Notes under the pieces: generated by a model
Seen by the model: the letters and a program-made list of their open reading frames with translations, nothing else
Databases searched by the model: none
Told to the model about the DNA's origin: nothing
From: Paraconiothyrium sp. Pb-2020
Taxonomy: Eukaryota; Ascomycota; Dothideomycetes; Pleosporales; Didymosphaeriaceae
Assembly (NCBI GenBank): GCA_022419385.1
Contig: JAJUBI010000006.1
Span: 3,658,001-3,722,000, forward strand
Direction: 5' to 3'
DNA: 64,000 nucleotides
Shown here: positions 12,356 to 23,991 of the stretch, one piece after another
Numbering within the stretch: position 1 is the first letter of the stretch
Layout: the number at the start of each line of letters is the position of its first letter
Made by a program: the position numbers and the translations under genes

Positions 12356-13457
12356 TCAAGTAGTGCCCGTCTGTTGCCGGCTGACCGGCGGGCTACTATG
12401 CAGGTTCGATGCTGTAATCGGCGAATGCGTGACGGGGCTCGTGGGATTGGCTTCGGAAAGCTGTCGTTCTATTCCAATGTCAGTATTGATCATTTGCACC
12501 GGAACACCTGACCCACCTAGCTCCCGTATCCTCTGCTTAAGCATCTGATTCTCCCTCGTCAAGTTCTGCGTCTCCGCCTGATAGAAGGCGCTCTCATCCC
12601 TCGTACTTATGCTGCTCGGCGGGAGGAACTCAGTACTCTCATGCGGGGCAAAGCCATGTGAGGAGGTAGGACGCAGCGCGGGCGAGACGGCTTGCGAGCT
12701 GTTTCTCGAACGCTCAGCGAAGGAGGATTGGCGGGACATTGTGTTGTAAGGGGAGCGGGAGCTGGGGTTGGGCAGGGTTGTCTGGGAGGTCGAGGGGATG
12801 TTGGCGGGTATGTGAGGAATGGACATGGAGCGCTCGGAGGTGGGAGTGCTGTCGTCAACTGCGGATGTGGAATGGTGCGGGCCTTGGGATTGGAGTTGTT
12901 GGATTTGGGTTTGTTGTTGGCGGATCATACTTAGAAGGCGGTTCTGATGGGATATTAGTTACTGTGTGGTTCCTATCCCAAGGACTCTTTGGCGGGGTTG
13001 CGCATGAGCCACTCAAGACTTTGGCCCGATATGAACTCACTACTTGGCCCTCTTGCTCGTATTCTAGCTCCTGGTGCAGTTCTCCCAGGCTCGGTGCGCG
13101 CTCATGGTGTGGGCTTTGTGGCCACGGTGCGCCCCGACGACTCGATGATGGACTCCTCTGCATCTCTCCTGGGGCAGGAATTCCGGGGTCATTGAGATTG
13201 AGGTTCATCCTAATACTGGATCTGCGCCGCGCCCGCTCTACCTCCCTCCGCATGCTACCGGAGGATTGCCGTCGCAGATCCTCATTCTGGATGCCGGCAT
13301 TCATTGTAGCTGCTGCTGCGAGGGAGTGCGGCGGGGTGTGTGAGGGCGACTGCGACATGGTGCGACTCTGCTGATCGGCGGGCGATACTCTTGTCTGGAG
13401 GGGTATGCCTATGGGCGATGGTGACGAAGGTGGTAGTGAATTCAGATCCGGAGGCAT
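12356..13457 (-). CDS. fungal coiled-coil protein of unknown function
   Basis: Two exons, 13457-13041 and 12943-12356, joined over a 97-bp intron (donor GTGAGT, acceptor ATCAG), encode 334 residues. Most of the protein is Ser/Pro-rich and probably disordered. The ordered parts are an Arg-rich helix (MRREVERARRRSSIRMN), a helix spanning the splice junction (ELEYEQEGQVNRLLSMIRQQ) and a short leucine/asparagine helix near the end (ENQMLKQRIRELGG). The join restores a continuous heptad-like helix, which supports the intron call. The last helix resembles half of a leucine zipper, but there is no DNA-binding basic region directly before it, so I do not call it a bZIP. ATG 13457 is taken because the upstream sequence has a different composition. 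Confidence 0.7.
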
Positions 13458-15299
13458 GGCGGAAGTGGAGAACAAAAGGTATGGATAAAGGCGGGGATGG
13501 TAGGGGACTGCGGAATGGGTATGACGCACAGGTTGGGGGAGTGTAGAAAAGTAACGCGGTCGTCGTGCCGCGGTGGAGAGACATTGTAGGCGGGAGGCGG
13601 GGTAGCAAATGGCGGCTGATCGAATGCAGGAAGCGCCGACCTTGGCTGGACGCTTGCGCAGGAACAAACACTGGACACACGCTCGCTACCGCAGCTTTTG
13701 CATGCACATGAGCATGCAAAGATTGACCACCGTCGCCTACGACTGCAGTGTGCGCGTGCTGCTCCAGAGCAGAACAGCGTTGTACAGGTAGGCAAAGCCG
13801 TGCGAAGTTGACTGACACGCTGCCCAGTGGACACCCACCCCTCGGTCGGCGTACGCCTCGCGCTCAGGCATCCTTCAGAAGCTTTGAGACCCACGAGAGG
13901 TGTTCCCGTCTGGCTTGACCGAACTCTATGCTGTGCGTCGCTATATACGCGCAATGTCTGCAAACGGAGCTCACGCGTCGCAGACGTGTCCGCATCTCAT
14001 CACACCCCGCGCCCGCTATCGATTAATCTCAGCATGCATGGCTCGATGGCGGCGTGATTACACTACCGACCCTGCGCCTGGGTTCGCCGTCCGTGCTGCG
14101 CCTGGCCTCCATCGCCCGAGTCTCTGGGCTGCAGAAGCGACGTGAACCATTCTTTTGCCCGAGGCCCGCCGTTGCAACACGCATGGCGCCCTCATGGCCT
14201 CGAGCATCCTGCGACTGTGACACAGAACGCGCACATGGTCGGCGGCGCTTCTTCAGGTACATTGCAGTCACACCACCGGGCCGGCCTCTGGCAACAGCAC
14301 GAGCTGCTCCCAGCAGTGGATCGGGGAGCTGACGATCGACCTCGCGGAAGGTTGCCGGCGCGGCGTGGACGGAGGCGTTAGCCCTGGCAATTTCACAAGG
14401 CCTCTCCCGGAAGCTCTAGGTTCATTTGTCACATTTCGCCTGGCCCCATGGAGGATCGACTTCCGGTCGCACGGGGCTCACGGCGCTGCTGGACTGACCG
14501 GCGCGTGCGGTGACGCGAGGGCACGAAGACCACATTCCTCGGTGACAGCGCCGGCGTGCTTTATAAAAAGCTCTGCACGACGTCGACTCGTCCTCTGGCT
14601 GCTCAAACACAGCCAAAACAAGCCAACGGTCCATAGTGCAGAATGGTGCAGATAGGCTCCGGCTGGTGTGACGGGATCCCGAGCGCCATCGCCCAGTTTA
14701 GCCATCTTGGCCTGAAAAGGGGCCGCTGGGCTGCCCGAGCGCGCCCACTGGCTCGCGCTGCCCAATACCCCCTGCCACTCTCTCCATTACACGGCCTTCA
14801 CTACCCGCGTCAGTCACGGTGCTCTTCGTTGTTTCTTCGCACGTTTCAGTCTCTGCTCGTCGTCTCCTACGCGCATATCTGCAGCGTACCCCTCTCTTGG
14901 ACACATGTCCTGTCCCCTCGTTTGATATAGGGTTTTCGTATGCTATAGCCCCGCCGGCTTCACACTCGTTCACAGGGTCCTTTGCAAATTCTATTCTACG
15001 CCTCATCTACCATTGAATCCCGGCTCGGCCATATTCCAACCACCTCGCGCAACAGTGACACGCTTTTCTCTTTTCTCACCATATCAATCTTGATACACCG
15101 CCTCTTCGTCGCATTCCTTATACCTCACTGTCTGAGTTGCTGTGCCACGCTGTGGAACTGTTCATTGTACAAGCGAATCTCGCCCAGCCTGCTTACTCCA
15201 ACGTTACGCGGCCAGCCTACCCTTCCTTGCGAACCACCTTCAGCCTCGTGGCCACGTTAATGTGTTGATTCCGAGGCTCTTATCTGGCGATCGACAGCC
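13458..15299. other. intergenic, divergent promoter region
   Basis: Upstream sequence shared by the coiled-coil gene (minus) and the PH-domain gene (plus). A TATA-like tttataaaaa lies near 14559-14570. The last 300 bp before 15300 are pyrimidine-rich, as is common in fungal leaders. Open frames here are GC-rich shadows without motifs. Confidence 0.5.
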
Positions 15300-17840
15300 A
15301 TGGCTCCGAATGACAACGTTTCGACCTCCCGCTGGCGGCGGAATCGGTCCAGCGCAAACCTTCTCCAACAAAACCTCCAACCAACGCCGAGCGCCACGAA
15401 TATGACTTCGCTCAATCCCCCGCCGATACTTGAGCGCAAGAACTCCAGCAGGATGTCCCTCTTCAATCTATTTAGCAAGCCAAAGGTAGAGAAGGCAAGA
15501 GGTCACATAGAGGTTGGCCTTGCTGTCCCGATGCAACCGCAGGAACCACCTAGACCAGCATCACCACCGAAATCTTCGCTCCGACATAATCCCCCATCTC
15601 AGGCACAGCAAGTGCACCGAATGCGATCGAGCCAATTCCTCCGACCCAAGTCTATGCGACCGGCCAGCATTGCACGGCACCCATGTGATGAATGGGACCC
15701 TCCACCGCTTTTCCAAGCTTATCCACAGTCGGTCAAGTATGCAACAGTGCAAGCTTGCATATATTCACCAGATGCGCTCATCCGGACACAAAGCCAGCGA
15801 AGACAGGCGGAACTGATGCGCGAGCGAATGGACAGCCACAGGGACCTAGCAACTACACTTGAGAGTAGCTCCGAACACAGGAAACTTGAAAAGACCCACA
15901 AACGTTTGGACTCCATCTTACATTCTACGCCACAGTTGACCAATAAGATTTACGTCTTGGTGACATCCGGCCATGTCTTGCAGTACTCAGGCGAGGGCCC
16001 CTTCGATCGGCTTCCGGAAAGAGTACTCAGGTTAGGCAAGGACTCCGCAGCATTTGCTTCCGATTTAATACCCGGCAAGCATTGGGTCCTGCAGATCCTA
16101 CAAAGCGCGAACGAGGACGGCACCGCAGGTGAAGGCCCAAAGCATTCGCTCCTTCAACGACTTCGATTGGGTGCCCCTGCAAGAAGAGATGCATCAAGCT
16201 TTCTGCTAGTAATGGAAAGCGCTGAAGAAATGGAATCGTGGATGACGACGGTACGAAAAGAAATTGAAAATCTCGGAGGCAAGAAGGCAAGCAGTGAGTC
16301 CAGCCGCAATTCTGCTTCGATTGACGACTCGTCTCCGGCAAAGATTTCAATAGAACGTCCACATCAACGACCACCGATCAAACGTGGATCCAGTCGCTTG
16401 AGTACAATCACTCCGGTTGACTCGCCCTTGCAGTCGCAGTATTCGGACTCTCCTAGAATTGTCACATCTGAATGGGAGAATGACCGCAAAGAGAAGACTG
16501 CCAGCATTGTCGACTCGGCCAGCATCCAGTCTTCTCTGCCAAGCCTGCACCGCCAGTCTGTCGAGGCACCCTCAATCGCTGCAAGCAGGGACTCCCATGA
16601 GCAAATTCAACTCGATCAGCTTCGTGAGAGATCGCGATATTCTTACATGTCGACTGCAACCTCTGTATCAGGTGCCGGTACTCGGAATACTTCGCGAGAC
16701 CCGTCACCAGCTCCACCGTCTCCTATCAAAGAGGTTTCAACCCCAGTAGACGCAGAGCCGCGCCGAAGCGAGACGTCTCTCAGGTCGTTTCATATGCATC
16801 CTGGGAACAGCAGCACCCGCCGAAGATCCATGCAGCCTCTACCTGTCACCAATGAGGACAACTCTGTATCCGCACAGATTGCGCGCACACCTAAGCGCCA
16901 CTCTATCTATGGGCCGACTTCTCCAACTGCGTCTGAGCCAAGGAGGTTGATTGACCCAAGATCTAAATTGGAAGCTGGCACACCATTATCGGATCTAATA
17001 ACACTCAATCCAACGAAACCTGCTCCTGTCTCTGCGAACAATTTTCAGCCCAGGTATACGCCAAGGAGTTCGAGTGCGCCTCCAGGAAGGCTGCTCACTG
17101 CGATATCGCCACCACCGAAGACACCACTACCAACTCCTCCGACTCAGCGCCCTCAATCGACGGTCATTGGCAGCTTAACCACTGCCGCTGCCGCTCTGCC
17201 AAACCCTTCAGAGCGCCGGGTGTCAGCGACACCGAAGCCTTTCTTGCGCCCCTTCCCAGTAAGGCCGCAGACCCAGAATGCCGATGGATCGATTGTCGTT
17301 CCACGCCGCGCCTCTCTTGCGCCCGGTAACAAGCCAGCTCGTCTTCCACTCGGCGTTAATGTTAATCGTTCCGTTACGGAGCCTGCACGGCCTATATCCG
17401 CTATCACCAGCCCCGTTACACAAGCCCGTCAGACCAGTCCCTCGCGGTCATTCCAGAACACGCAACCAATAGGACAATCACTTCGCCGCCCAACATCCGT
17501 GCAGATACGCTCCGATCCCGCCCCCTTCCTCTCAGCGTCCCGGCCCAACCGCGCTGTATCCAGTACACCATCTTTCGTACCTGGAAACCGTGCTGTCTCT
17601 AGTACACCCTCCTTCGTCCCTAGCAACCGTGCATCCTCTACGCCTGCGCCAACAACACTGCTCAGCAAGAGTCCGAGCATTCCTGTTCTCCGCGGCCATG
17701 GACAACAGCTTGCTCCCCCGAAGAATCTCGCTCCTAGACGCAGCATGCCCGCCATGGGTCTGCCACCGCCGGCTCCTCCACCGAACATGCCTCTGCCACC
17801 TCCGCCTCCGGTCGAAGCGCCCAGGGCCGTAGTTGTCTGA
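15300..17840 (+). CDS. PH-domain protein with long disordered Ser/Pro-rich tail
   Basis: Single exon, 846 residues. A Ser/Arg-rich N-terminus leads to a helical segment (residues about 165-205). Then comes a pleckstrin-homology-like domain, roughly residues 210-325: beta strands such as NKIYVLVTSGHVLQYS and GKHWVLQI, an inserted loop, and a C-terminal helix SAEEMESWMTTVRKEI with the Trp typical of PH domains. The remaining 520 residues are low-complexity Ser/Pro/Arg sequence with a near-duplicate RAVSSTPSFVPGN repeat near residue 750 and a polyproline end. The likely role is a membrane-phosphoinositide or cortex-associated adaptor, inferred from domain type only. The ATG has a good context (gccATGG) and the frame is closed upstream. 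Confidence 0.85.
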   Translation: MAPNDNVSTSRWRRNRSSANLLQQNLQPTPSATNMTSLNPPPILERKNSSRMSLFNLFSKPKVEKARGHIEVGLAVPMQPQEPPRPASPPKSSLRHNPPSQAQQVHRMRSSQFLRPKSMRPASIARHPCDEWDPPPLFQAYPQSVKYATVQACIYSPDALIRTQSQRRQAELMRERMDSHRDLATTLESSSEHRKLEKTHKRLDSILHSTPQLTNKIYVLVTSGHVLQYSGEGPFDRLPERVLRLGKDSAAFASDLIPGKHWVLQILQSANEDGTAGEGPKHSLLQRLRLGAPARRDASSFLLVMESAEEMESWMTTVRKEIENLGGKKASSESSRNSASIDDSSPAKISIERPHQRPPIKRGSSRLSTITPVDSPLQSQYSDSPRIVTSEWENDRKEKTASIVDSASIQSSLPSLHRQSVEAPSIAASRDSHEQIQLDQLRERSRYSYMSTATSVSGAGTRNTSRDPSPAPPSPIKEVSTPVDAEPRRSETSLRSFHMHPGNSSTRRRSMQPLPVTNEDNSVSAQIARTPKRHSIYGPTSPTASEPRRLIDPRSKLEAGTPLSDLITLNPTKPAPVSANNFQPRYTPRSSSAPPGRLLTAISPPPKTPLPTPPTQRPQSTVIGSLTTAAAALPNPSERRVSATPKPFLRPFPVRPQTQNADGSIVVPRRASLAPGNKPARLPLGVNVNRSVTEPARPISAITSPVTQARQTSPSRSFQNTQPIGQSLRRPTSVQIRSDPAPFLSASRPNRAVSSTPSFVPGNRAVSSTPSFVPSNRASSTPAPTTLLSKSPSIPVLRGHGQQLAPPKNLAPRRSMPAMGLPPPAPPPNMPLPPPPPVEAPRAVVV

Positions 17841-18863
17841 GCCCTCCGTCACTATGTTTCCTTATACTACAACGCCATCTTGGCTTGGCAAGGACGCGCC
17901 GACGTCTAACCGGTCACTTCGGTTTCTTTTGGGCGCTTTATGTTTCCGTCACGTGTTACGTCTTTCTTTTCGCATGATACCTCTGTCTTGCCGTTGTTTC
18001 TTTGGCTTCTCAATATTCACCTTTATGTTGTGCTATCTGTCTCCTTCGTACATTGTATCATTACCACATTATGTTTACCATTTACGTCTTCTACGCTTAG
18101 AGAGCCGATCTGGCTTAGAATATTGGTACATGGGCTCAAAGGTAGAGCAAATGTTGGGCCGCGATATCACGACGCGGCAGGGATTTCTTATGCGGTGAAA
18201 AGACTTTGGACATGCTACGACAGTGTAGACATTGGGTAGTCTATCAAATGAAGAAGAATAAATCATAAATATGCTTTGGGCGAAAATGCCTCGGTTGGGT
18301 ATCAATTTTCACTCGCACTCACTGCATCACATCACAGCACATCACATCACTGCACTGCACTGCACAACGCAGCGTGTCACAACGCCTTGCTTTTGACTTG
18401 TCACTACGCATATCCAAAGCCCCTGGACCCAGTAAACCTGGCCTATATCCAAACCCGCCGTTGTCATAAAAGTCGCACTAGCTTCTTTGCCCCGCGAGTC
18501 AGTCGCGCTGCGCGATCGCTGGGGCTAGTGTCGATCAAGGCTGGTTTGTTTCAACTTTTGTTTCGAGAAGGCTTCTGGTGGGTTGCGCAATTGTGGGGTG
18601 GGAGGCGAGGGAGTGGGTCTTGGGGTGGTGATATTGAGTTGTTGGGGGCGGTGGACAGTGGGTTAGTGGCTGGTCTACTGGTCTGGCGAGTGGTTTCGTT
18701 GAGAGACTTAACACTTTGTTTGATACAACTTTATTCGTGTCCTTCCGAGGCCGTAAGAACGCTGGAGAATAATGTAAAGATTTATATTCCTGCTACTCCA
18801 AGGCCATCTAGGAAGTAAGACATTCCGACCAGCAGTTCGACTAAACACCGCCTCAATTCCTAT
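17841..18863. other. intergenic, convergent 3' regions
   Basis: Between the PH-domain gene and the GNAT gene. An AATAAA at 18257-18262 is a candidate polyadenylation signal for the plus-strand gene. A CAT/CACTG-rich microsatellite-like run lies near 18325-18370. The 180-codon open frame at 18276-18818 has no recognisable content and I take it as chance. Confidence 0.5.
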
Positions 18864-19377
18864 TCAGGCTTCGAGGCCCCATCGATAATACACGTGCTCA
18901 CAGGTCGCAACCTTATCATACAGTCGCCGTGCTGCAACATTATCCGTCTCGGTAATCCAACTCACCCTTCGACAACCCATCCTTTTCGCAGTCTCCGCGA
19001 CCGCGTCCATCAGCATCCTCCCATATCTTTTATTCCGCTCGTTCTCGGTTACAAATAGATCTGTTGTTGTCGTATCACTATTGCTGTTTCAACGTGTTTC
19101 CAACAGAGATGCGCTTACCACTGAGATAACAGATGCCCTTCTCTGACCAGGGACTGGGCAATTTTGTGAAGTGGGCAAGCCCATATAGCTCGGAGGTGGA
19201 GGCGTTGCGTACCACCAGACAGTAGATATCACCGTCTGCAGCTAGCAGACGCGCGAAAGTGGATGGGAATTGCGATTCTGGGAGAGTTGTATTCGCCGTG
19301 TCTGTGAGGTACTGTCGCCATATGGCCGCCCATTGAGGGTAGTCTTGCTGCGTGAGAGGGCCGATCGTAACAGTCAT
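18864..19377 (-). CDS. GNAT-family N-acetyltransferase
   Basis: Small acetyl-CoA-dependent N-acetyltransferase. Exons 19377-19119 and 19060-18864 (58-bp intron, GTAAGC to ACAACAG) give 151 residues, a typical size for a single GNAT domain. The first part (IGPLTQQDYPQWAAIWRQYL) is the usual GNAT N-terminal strand and helix. The central strand LYGLAHFTKLPS is followed by motif A, YLSDLFVTENERNKRYGRML, whose R-Y-G turn binds the pyrophosphate of CoA. The end has motif B residues (WITETDNVAARRLYDKVA). This layout is closest to small-substrate acetyltransferases (amines or amino acids), but the substrate cannot be read from the sequence. The intron sits in motif A, and the join restores it exactly. 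Confidence 0.88.
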
Positions 19378-20101
19378 CTTGTGGCTTGGACACAGCAGCG
19401 GTCGAGTTGAGTATATCGGTGATTCTAGGTTTGGGGTCGAATCGTGTATATCGGTGACCCTGGGTTCGAGGTCGAGAGACCCTTTGCGCAAGGCTCCAGA
19501 GTCTGGTTAGTCTTGTTGGGCTACGTGCGCCAGGCTGTCAGAGGCCCAAGGTGCTTCGTCATAGTGAGGCTGATGGTTGCTGCATAAACAATCTTTCTCG
19601 TTTCCATTGGTTCTTGGCAACGTAGCACAGCATCTTCTGATATAGTCAGCTTTATGCCTACCGGGCCCCCTTATTCTCGAACTGTAACTTTTCAGCCTCT
19701 TAGTTTTTATATACCTCTTACACATCTTCCTGGGCCCGAGTTCACGACACATACCTTGCGAACCAAGCCCGCAAGCCGATGCAGGATTTCTTTGTGAAAG
19801 CAAGTCTGACCGAACATCATGACAATGTACGCAATACCGATTAACGAAACCTGGGTCGTCCAGAAAGACTGGTCAAATGTCACTCTAGATGGGATGATGT
19901 GACAGAATCAAACAGTCAATTGGGTTAGCGAATTTTGGGGGAATGGCTTCCTGTCGGCAACGTCTCGCAACCCGTCTATCTGACCATTTTCCCCTACAAT
20001 ATCGCCTCGATAAAATTCCCCACGACGGAGCACCAGGCGTTCGACAATATATTTGCTCTGGCTAGGATGATACTATCACCAGATTATTATAGCAGCCAAG
20101 T
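19378..20101. other. intergenic, start of an AT-richer accessory stretch
   Basis: Upstream of the GNAT gene. No gene is supported. The base composition becomes more AT-rich from here to about 27 kb, where gene remnants are common. Confidence 0.45.
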
Positions 20102-21260
20102 ATGATGTATCCATCCGATCAGTGGTACCTACGACACTTTGATGCGGATCTCATTCTACTTCCTACTCTTGTTCTCCATTGTGTTTCACCGGCACAATTG
20201 GCTGGCTCGCAGCATCAGGCGCAGCTATGGTATACTCCGCTACGGTAGCCGTTCATGCCCTAGCCATGCTTACGCAATTCGAAAGGGAAACACACCTTGG
20301 GTATAGCAGATCTGGCCAATCACAAGGCCATCCGGACCTTCGAACATACTTATCCAATACTAATGGCGTCGATCGTATTGACCGTGCCGATCCTCAAATG
20401 GTCCACAAACGTTCGGCGCTCCAAAGCTCAAATCATAGTCGTGATTTGGGGCATGCTCATATTCGCAGCTTTAGGCCCAGTGTTACTCATGATTTCCTCC
20501 CACCCGAACGGGAAGAGTTTCCGCAACTATAGCTTCAACAGGGGTACTGCGTTGCTTCTTTGTCCAATGTCTTTTACAAATACCACCACCTGCGCGATCA
20601 AAGCACCACTGACGACGGAAAAGTATCGCGACTGTCAATGTGTGAGCTTCTGTGGTCTTTTAGAACCAAGCACGCCCATGAGATCTGGTGCGTCCATGGT
20701 TCCATTCATACTACCCCAGCGTCAGTACGACATGGCAAGCAATAAGCATGTGGTGGACTTTTTAAAAAGGACGAACTATCCGGTCCAGGCGATGGCAGTG
20801 GCCATTTCATTGTTCATAGCTCTGTCCTTGCTCATGAACCAGTTTACTTACCGACAGATGCGTTGTATCATGTTTCGAATACTCAACATGCATCCGACGA
20901 TACTCAAGGCGAACTGGAAAACTTCCAAGGCGCGAAGGAGCGACTCCAGCTATAAGTTTGCTTTCTCTGGTTTCAGAGATGCGCGAAGGTCCGCCAATGG
21001 CAGTACATCGTCGTGAAGACTACATCAACACTGTTCTTCCTCACAGGCGTAATTCTGACGGTCCTCGCTCCTTGGAGAGAAATTACAAGACAATCGGTCT
21101 GCGTATCTTGCAGATGATCGATGATCGCATCGATGACCACCTTGACCAGCAGAGAATCGAAGCGACAAAACAGGCTTCCAGAAATACGCAGCCTACCTCC
21201 ACCACTTCTTCCCCCGCCGCAGATCATGCGTGCGCTGAAAATCACAATTGATTTTGGTAC
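20102..21260 (+). pseudogene. decayed multi-pass membrane protein gene
   Basis: Segments of one apparent integral membrane protein lie in successive frames. They are a start-like MMYPSDQWYLRHFDADL at 20102, a membrane helix (TIGWLAASGAAMVYSATVAV) in a second frame, then about 230 residues from 20297 back in the first frame with two more helices (MASIVLTVPIL, AQIIVVIWGMLIFAALGPVL). A cysteine-spaced loop (C-x14-C-x-C-x3-C) and another helix (MAVAISLFIALSLLMNQF) follow. From about 20976 a third frame gives a last helix (STLFFLTGVILTVLAPW). I found no introns of normal size that join these frames, so frameshifts are the simpler reading. The family is not recognised by name; the TM-loop-Cys layout is common in fungal integral membrane proteins of unknown function. 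A multi-exon intact gene cannot be fully excluded. Confidence 0.45.
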
Positions 21261-21772
21261 AGTGAGTGCGTCGTGTCCTAGTGTGGGTCCGAGGAAAAAA
21301 GCATTGCGTTCCTGGTGTCGAATTCTCAGCCAGCTTGAAGAAGGCATCATTGGATTAGATTAAGCGAGAACGGTATGGCTGCAGCCAATTCATGGACCAC
21401 TAACTCTCAGATGACGTATACTCCATCCATGTCATGGTTCTCACAAATCACAGCAGTAGTGAGTTATGTGCCGAGCTGTTCGGAGTCCGACGACGCAACT
21501 TAAACAAACAACCGCCAAATCGCGTGCGACGCCGGCTCCGCCCAGATGTTCAAGTAGCAAGCACAAGAGCGAGAATAAGGGCGAGCCCCGAAGAGCTTAC
21601 CGAGTCAATTGGTTCTCGAGCAAGGCAAGTGAAGTGAGTACTCTATTCCAACGGTGGGGTATCCTAATCCCTGTTAGCAGCGACGAACCATAAAAGAACT
21701 TGCGTAAACTGTTCGCATTGTTGTTCTGAGGAGATTCTAAGATCGAAGCGTCTGAGCTTCCTTCTAACGCAA
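21261..21772. other. intergenic, upstream of the FAD monooxygenase
   Basis: Probable promoter of the monooxygenase. A tccgacgac at 21487-21495 is the reverse complement of the gtcgtcgga that occurs in the cluster regulator's promoter, but no CGGAA copy is present. Nothing else is recognised. Confidence 0.4.
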
Positions 21773-23396
21773 ATGCCGTTGAAAGTGATCGTCGTAGGAG
21801 CTGGGATCGGAGGGTTGACTGCGGCAGTAGCCCTCCGTCAAGCCGGTCATGATGTCGAAGTGAGCATCTTTGCGTGCCTTTAGATCCCTTCCATGCAATA
21901 CTAAAGTAACGTAGATCTTCGAGAAATCCGCCTTCGCCGCTGAAATCGGCGCCGCGCTCATGGTCTGTCCGAACGGAACGCGAGTGCTGAATAAACTCGG
22001 CTTCTCATTCACGAATGCGCGCGCCATTATCCTTAAGAACATCAACGTCATGGATGGACGAACGTTAGAACAGATAGCCGCAGTAGATGTGAGCAGAGCG
22101 GAAGAGACATTCGGCGCGAAACTGTGGGCAGTCCACCGCGTAGATCTGCACAAAGAGTTGTTGCGCTTGGCGACTGAAAAGGATGGGCTCGGCCAGCCGG
22201 TGAAGCTGCGATTGAGCTCTGAGGTGGCCACAGCGGAAACAGATGGCACGATCGTACTGAAGGACGGTTCGATACATACGGCGGATCTTATCGTTGCTGC
22301 GGACGGACTAAAGTCGGTGCTACAAAGGGTAGTGACCAAGGCAGCCGGACCACCGACAGCGACTGGATTGAGTGCGTTCCGCTTTTTACTCGACACGGAA
22401 GTGTTGAAGGCTGATTCGAGGCTCGCGGCGGCGCTGGACCGAAAGGGTACGTCTGATGTCGGATCGCTGCAAGATACCCACGACCCTACGAAGGTGAGGT
22501 ATATAATCTGGTACGAGTGTAGAGAGTACGTATTTTCATAAGGGGCCAAAAATATCGAGGCTAACGGTCAATCAGTGGCAAGACGCAGAATTATGTAGGC
22601 ATTCACCCTACAAGGGATGTGAATGGTAACGATCAAGAGGGTGAGTTGACGCGTGACCAACCTTCGGGAAACGCTAAAATACTTTAATAGAAGTAAAAGC
22701 CGCAATGCTGGATGAGTTCAAGCATTTCGCACCCGAGGTGCTTGAAATCGTCAAGTAGGTCTATCATCCCCTATTCTAATGTGATTATGCCCTGACGAAG
22801 GAAGACAATCGTCGGCGGCAAAGTGCTGGCCGTTGTTCGTGCACGAGCCGCTATCGGATTGGTACAACAATCGCATAGTACTCATTGGCGACTCTGCGCA
22901 TCCGGTAATCAATGATCATCCTCTTTTGTCAACTTCGCTAACTAGGTCGTAGATGCTACCGTTTAATGCACAAGGTGCAGTATCAGCCATGGAAGACGGC
23001 GGAGCTCTAGGCTATCTTTTCCAGAATATCAATGATGCAAATCTGGTGCCTGAGCGATTAGAAGTTTTCCAACGCGTTCGAGCGGATCGCGTAGCTCGCG
23101 TACAGATTCTATCCAACGTGAAATTAGGCAGAGAGACAGAAGTCGAGGAGCAAGTTCGGCGCTATGCTGATCCGCGAGGCTCGAGTAGGTCGACGATGTG
23201 CCTTATCAGGTGTGGCAAAATTCTTACCACTGTCCAGGCGTGCCAACGAACATGGTTGAGCATGTTGCTCATGATTACGGGTGAGCCTCACTGCGTAGAT
23301 GCATTTTGTAGCATGCTGATTATTCCTAGGTACGACGTTTTCCAGAAGTGTGATGAAGTTTTGGCTGCAACCTCGAATCGGCGCCTGCCAGCTTAA
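21773..23396 (+). CDS. FAD-dependent monooxygenase (salicylate hydroxylase-like)
   Basis: Class A flavoprotein monooxygenase that would hydroxylate an aromatic substrate with NAD(P)H and O2. Eight exons: 21773-21859, 21915-22525, 22576-22640, 22691-22754, 22805-22904, 22953-23184, 23238-23280 and 23330-23396. They total 1,269 bp and encode 422 residues, with every junction in phase. The N-terminal dinucleotide fold has VIVVGAGIGGLTAAVALRQA, the DG motif is VAADGLKS near residue 156, and the GD motif is IGDSAHPMLPFNAQGA near residue 303, which binds the FAD ribityl chain. The protein has the length of the salicylate hydroxylase/UbiH-like family. It lies 5 kb before the regulator, IDO and kynureninase, so an aromatic acid such as anthranilate or salicylate is a reasonable but unproven substrate. 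A long antisense open frame here is a shadow. Confidence 0.88.
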
Positions 23397-23991
23397 AATT
23401 TCGAAGGGGTACTAAAGAGCAAATCATTCAGAAGGTAGGTATAATTCTATACTCAGTGAGATGATACAGTTAGGTTTAACAGTGAATCCACACTTTCTCT
23501 ACGCTAGAGGCGTATGTGCACGTGTATTTTCCCACGCTACCTTGAGTAGTCATAGTTACGGATGCATAGTGCAGATTATAGTCTTCTTAGACAACTAAAG
23601 CTCACGCTCTTGCCTCCCATTGTCACTACCTTTTAGACTAGCACATATGAAAAGGGCTACCCTAGACATTCTAGGCGCAGATTTCTTGACCACGAAATAT
23701 ATAGCTCTAACCTATGATCAGGTGTATTCTTGAGGCATGTCCAGATAATCTGGGGAGACATGGTAACGCCTTCACGCAAGTATTCTTTGACCTACCCTAT
23801 CTTAACAAATTAACGAGGTAAGTGAGGCCTAAAGCAAAAGTAAGGTGGTACAAGTTACTAAGCGTCTGCATGTATCCTTGCTTTTTGATATGACCACGCA
23901 CAGACCTTGTAGTTGCCTGGTGCCCGTCAATAAACATTCAACAATCTCTAATTTGCTTCTAAAACTCCTATCGCAGTACGCAGCCTTCGAA
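23397..23991. other. intergenic, AT-rich
   Basis: AT-rich spacer between the monooxygenase and the orphan cysteine-cluster gene. No gene, repeat or RNA is seen. An in-frame upstream ATG at 23890 could extend the next gene by 34 residues. Confidence 0.4.

Noticed and set aside
12356..12943. bZIP transcription factor
   Set aside because: There is a short leucine-containing helix but no adjacent basic DNA-binding region.
18276..18818. 180-codon plus-strand open frame downstream of the PH gene
   Set aside because: It is made largely of CAT/CACTG low-complexity and G-rich sequence and has no recognisable domain.
21764..22549. 261-codon minus-strand open frame
   Set aside because: It is antisense to the well-supported FAD monooxygenase exons 1 and 2 and has no motif of its own.
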